From NCBI GenBank assembly GCA_950106755.1, contig OX467082.1:13640001-13704000 (forward strand): a DNA stretch of 64,000 bases. Direction: 5' to 3'. This document shows, one piece after another, positions 63,113 to 64,000 of the stretch; position 1 is the stretch's first letter, and the number at the start of each line of letters is the position of its first letter. The notes below the pieces were generated by a model. That model was not told the origin of the DNA. It did not search any database and saw nothing but the letters and a program-made list of their open reading frames with translations. The position numbers and the translations under genes were made by a program. Origin of the DNA: Climacium dendroides. Lineage: Eukaryota; Streptophyta; Bryopsida; Hypnales; Climaciaceae.

Positions 63113-63490
63113 GGCGACCGAATTCAAGGGGACTGAAGCCTACTCTCCGTTCCAATTTCCAGTACCTGCAGATACAATGCTGAAGCCAAGAGAAGTCGCA
63201 ACTGCAAGTGCAAGGAGAAGGGGACGGATGAGGTGAGACCGGCTTGGGTTGACGCGAATTTGTGATCGGAGATTGATGGTTGGACATAAATGGCGCCCTG
63301 GAAAAGGGCAAATCGAAAGCTCCACAAGCCTCGCCATCTCTTCACGGATCGAGCGGGCTTTGAAGTGCAGCCATGCCTTTTGGGAAGTCGTGGGTCCACT
63401 CACACCGCTGCGTTCGGATGAGAATCATCGACGGGTTAGCAGGAACGGGGGGATGTGTGTTCGGTATTTTTTACGAATACATGTGGATCA
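63113..63490 (-). promoter_or_regulatory. GGAT promoter and 5' UTR
   Basis: GC-richer sequence immediately upstream of the GGAT start codon, with overlapping short open frames on both strands but no recognised domain. It is treated as promoter and leader by position. Confidence 0.4.
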
Positions 63491-63551
63491 CTACAGTACA
63501 GTAGTGTACCTTGTGCCAAACTACAGTACAGTAGTGTGCCTTGTGCCAAAT
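63491..63551 (+). repeat. Direct tandem repeat, two units of about 30 bp
   Basis: CTACAGTACAGTAGTGTACC plus TTGTGCCAAA is repeated immediately with one base changed (GTGCC). It abuts the MITE that starts at 63553. Confidence 0.8.
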
Positions 63552-63552
63552 A

Positions 63553-63807
63553 CCTACACTAAATAGTGAAATTAGGTTGCCCCACACTAATTTCTCGACA
63601 TTCTACACTATGTAAATATGTACAATTTCTGTAGAAGGATGCACTAATGTAGGAGCCGTGTGTTGCATAGGTTGGTGCACTGGTTCATGGCTTGGGTTTA
63701 AAGAATTGCTTGTGCCTCCATCTAGAGAAGTGGTGAGTCATGAGGTAACTTTCTTGAGTAGGGCAACCTAATTGTTAAGGCAACCTAATTTCACTATTTA
63801 GTGTAGG
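63553..63807. mobile_element. MITE with perfect TIR of about 28 bp
   Basis: The left end CCTACACTAAATAGTGAAAT and its continuation TAGGTTGCC are repeated exactly in inverse at the right end (63779-63807). The 255-bp interior is non-coding. No clear target duplication is seen. Confidence 0.8.
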
Positions 63808-64000
63808 AGTAGAGCTTAAATAAGTTGTCTAGAAAAAACACAACAAAACAAAACCGTGCTTTTTGGAACATCCTATAATTGGGCAAAATCTCATTTTGTT
63901 TATTTTTTCATAAATAAAATTGAGCTTCGCATGGAACTAATCATATCTTGTGTATATATCATCTTTGTATTTTTGGAAAAAAACAAGTATTTCCATAGGC
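63808..64000. other. Right edge of the window
   Basis: AT-rich sequence with nothing recognisable. Confidence 0.4.

Overview
The window is nuclear DNA of a plant, read from split genes with GT-AG introns, a plant-type set of housekeeping genes, AAACCCTA telo-boxes near two 5' ends and abundant plant-type DNA transposons. The exact group is uncertain. Gene divergence and intron style suggest a seed-free land plant (bryophyte or lycophyte), but this is inference only.

Layout. At 1-1000 there may be the 5' end of a minus-strand gene whose coding part lies left of the window. A repeat block at 1300-6330 holds MITEs, a broken PIF/Harbinger transposase, a truncated CACTA copy, a hairpin and a Stowaway-like MITE. 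RAD54 (6761-14018, +, 21 exons) follows, then a repeat block at 14.6-17.3 kb. AMSH deubiquitinase (23272-18955, -, 14 exons) and the RAB2/RABB1 small GTPase (25878-27311, +, 6 exons) are divergent neighbours. From 28 to 33.5 kb there are nested MITEs and a solo LTR with a 5-bp target duplication. An unrecognised gene fragment lies at 34.65-35.16 kb. Next come the mitochondrial calcium uniporter MCU (37090-35384, -, 2 exons), a long inverted repeat, and NOC4 (44286-39383, -, 16 exons, with an apparent 1-bp frameshift). A non-autonomous CACTA element with a perfect TAA duplication sits at 46426-47981. An intronless, internally repeated acidic RING-H2 protein gene lies at 48846-50576. An AT-rich desert containing a Helitron-type PIF1 helicase relic runs to 58.5 kb. 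The last gene is glutamate:glyoxylate aminotransferase (63112-58598, -, 13 exons) ending in the peroxisomal signal SKL.

The genes are unrelated housekeeping functions (DNA repair, endosomal deubiquitination, ER-Golgi traffic, mitochondrial Ca2+ uptake, 40S ribosome assembly, photorespiration) and do not form a pathway. The repeats are the more unusual part. At least six elements share AGGTAG termini, mostly with TA flanks, and several fold into long hairpins. The repeat-bearing RING-H2 gene is the least conventional protein. Splice sites were chosen by eye so that reading frame and family similarity are kept; none was tested against transcripts.
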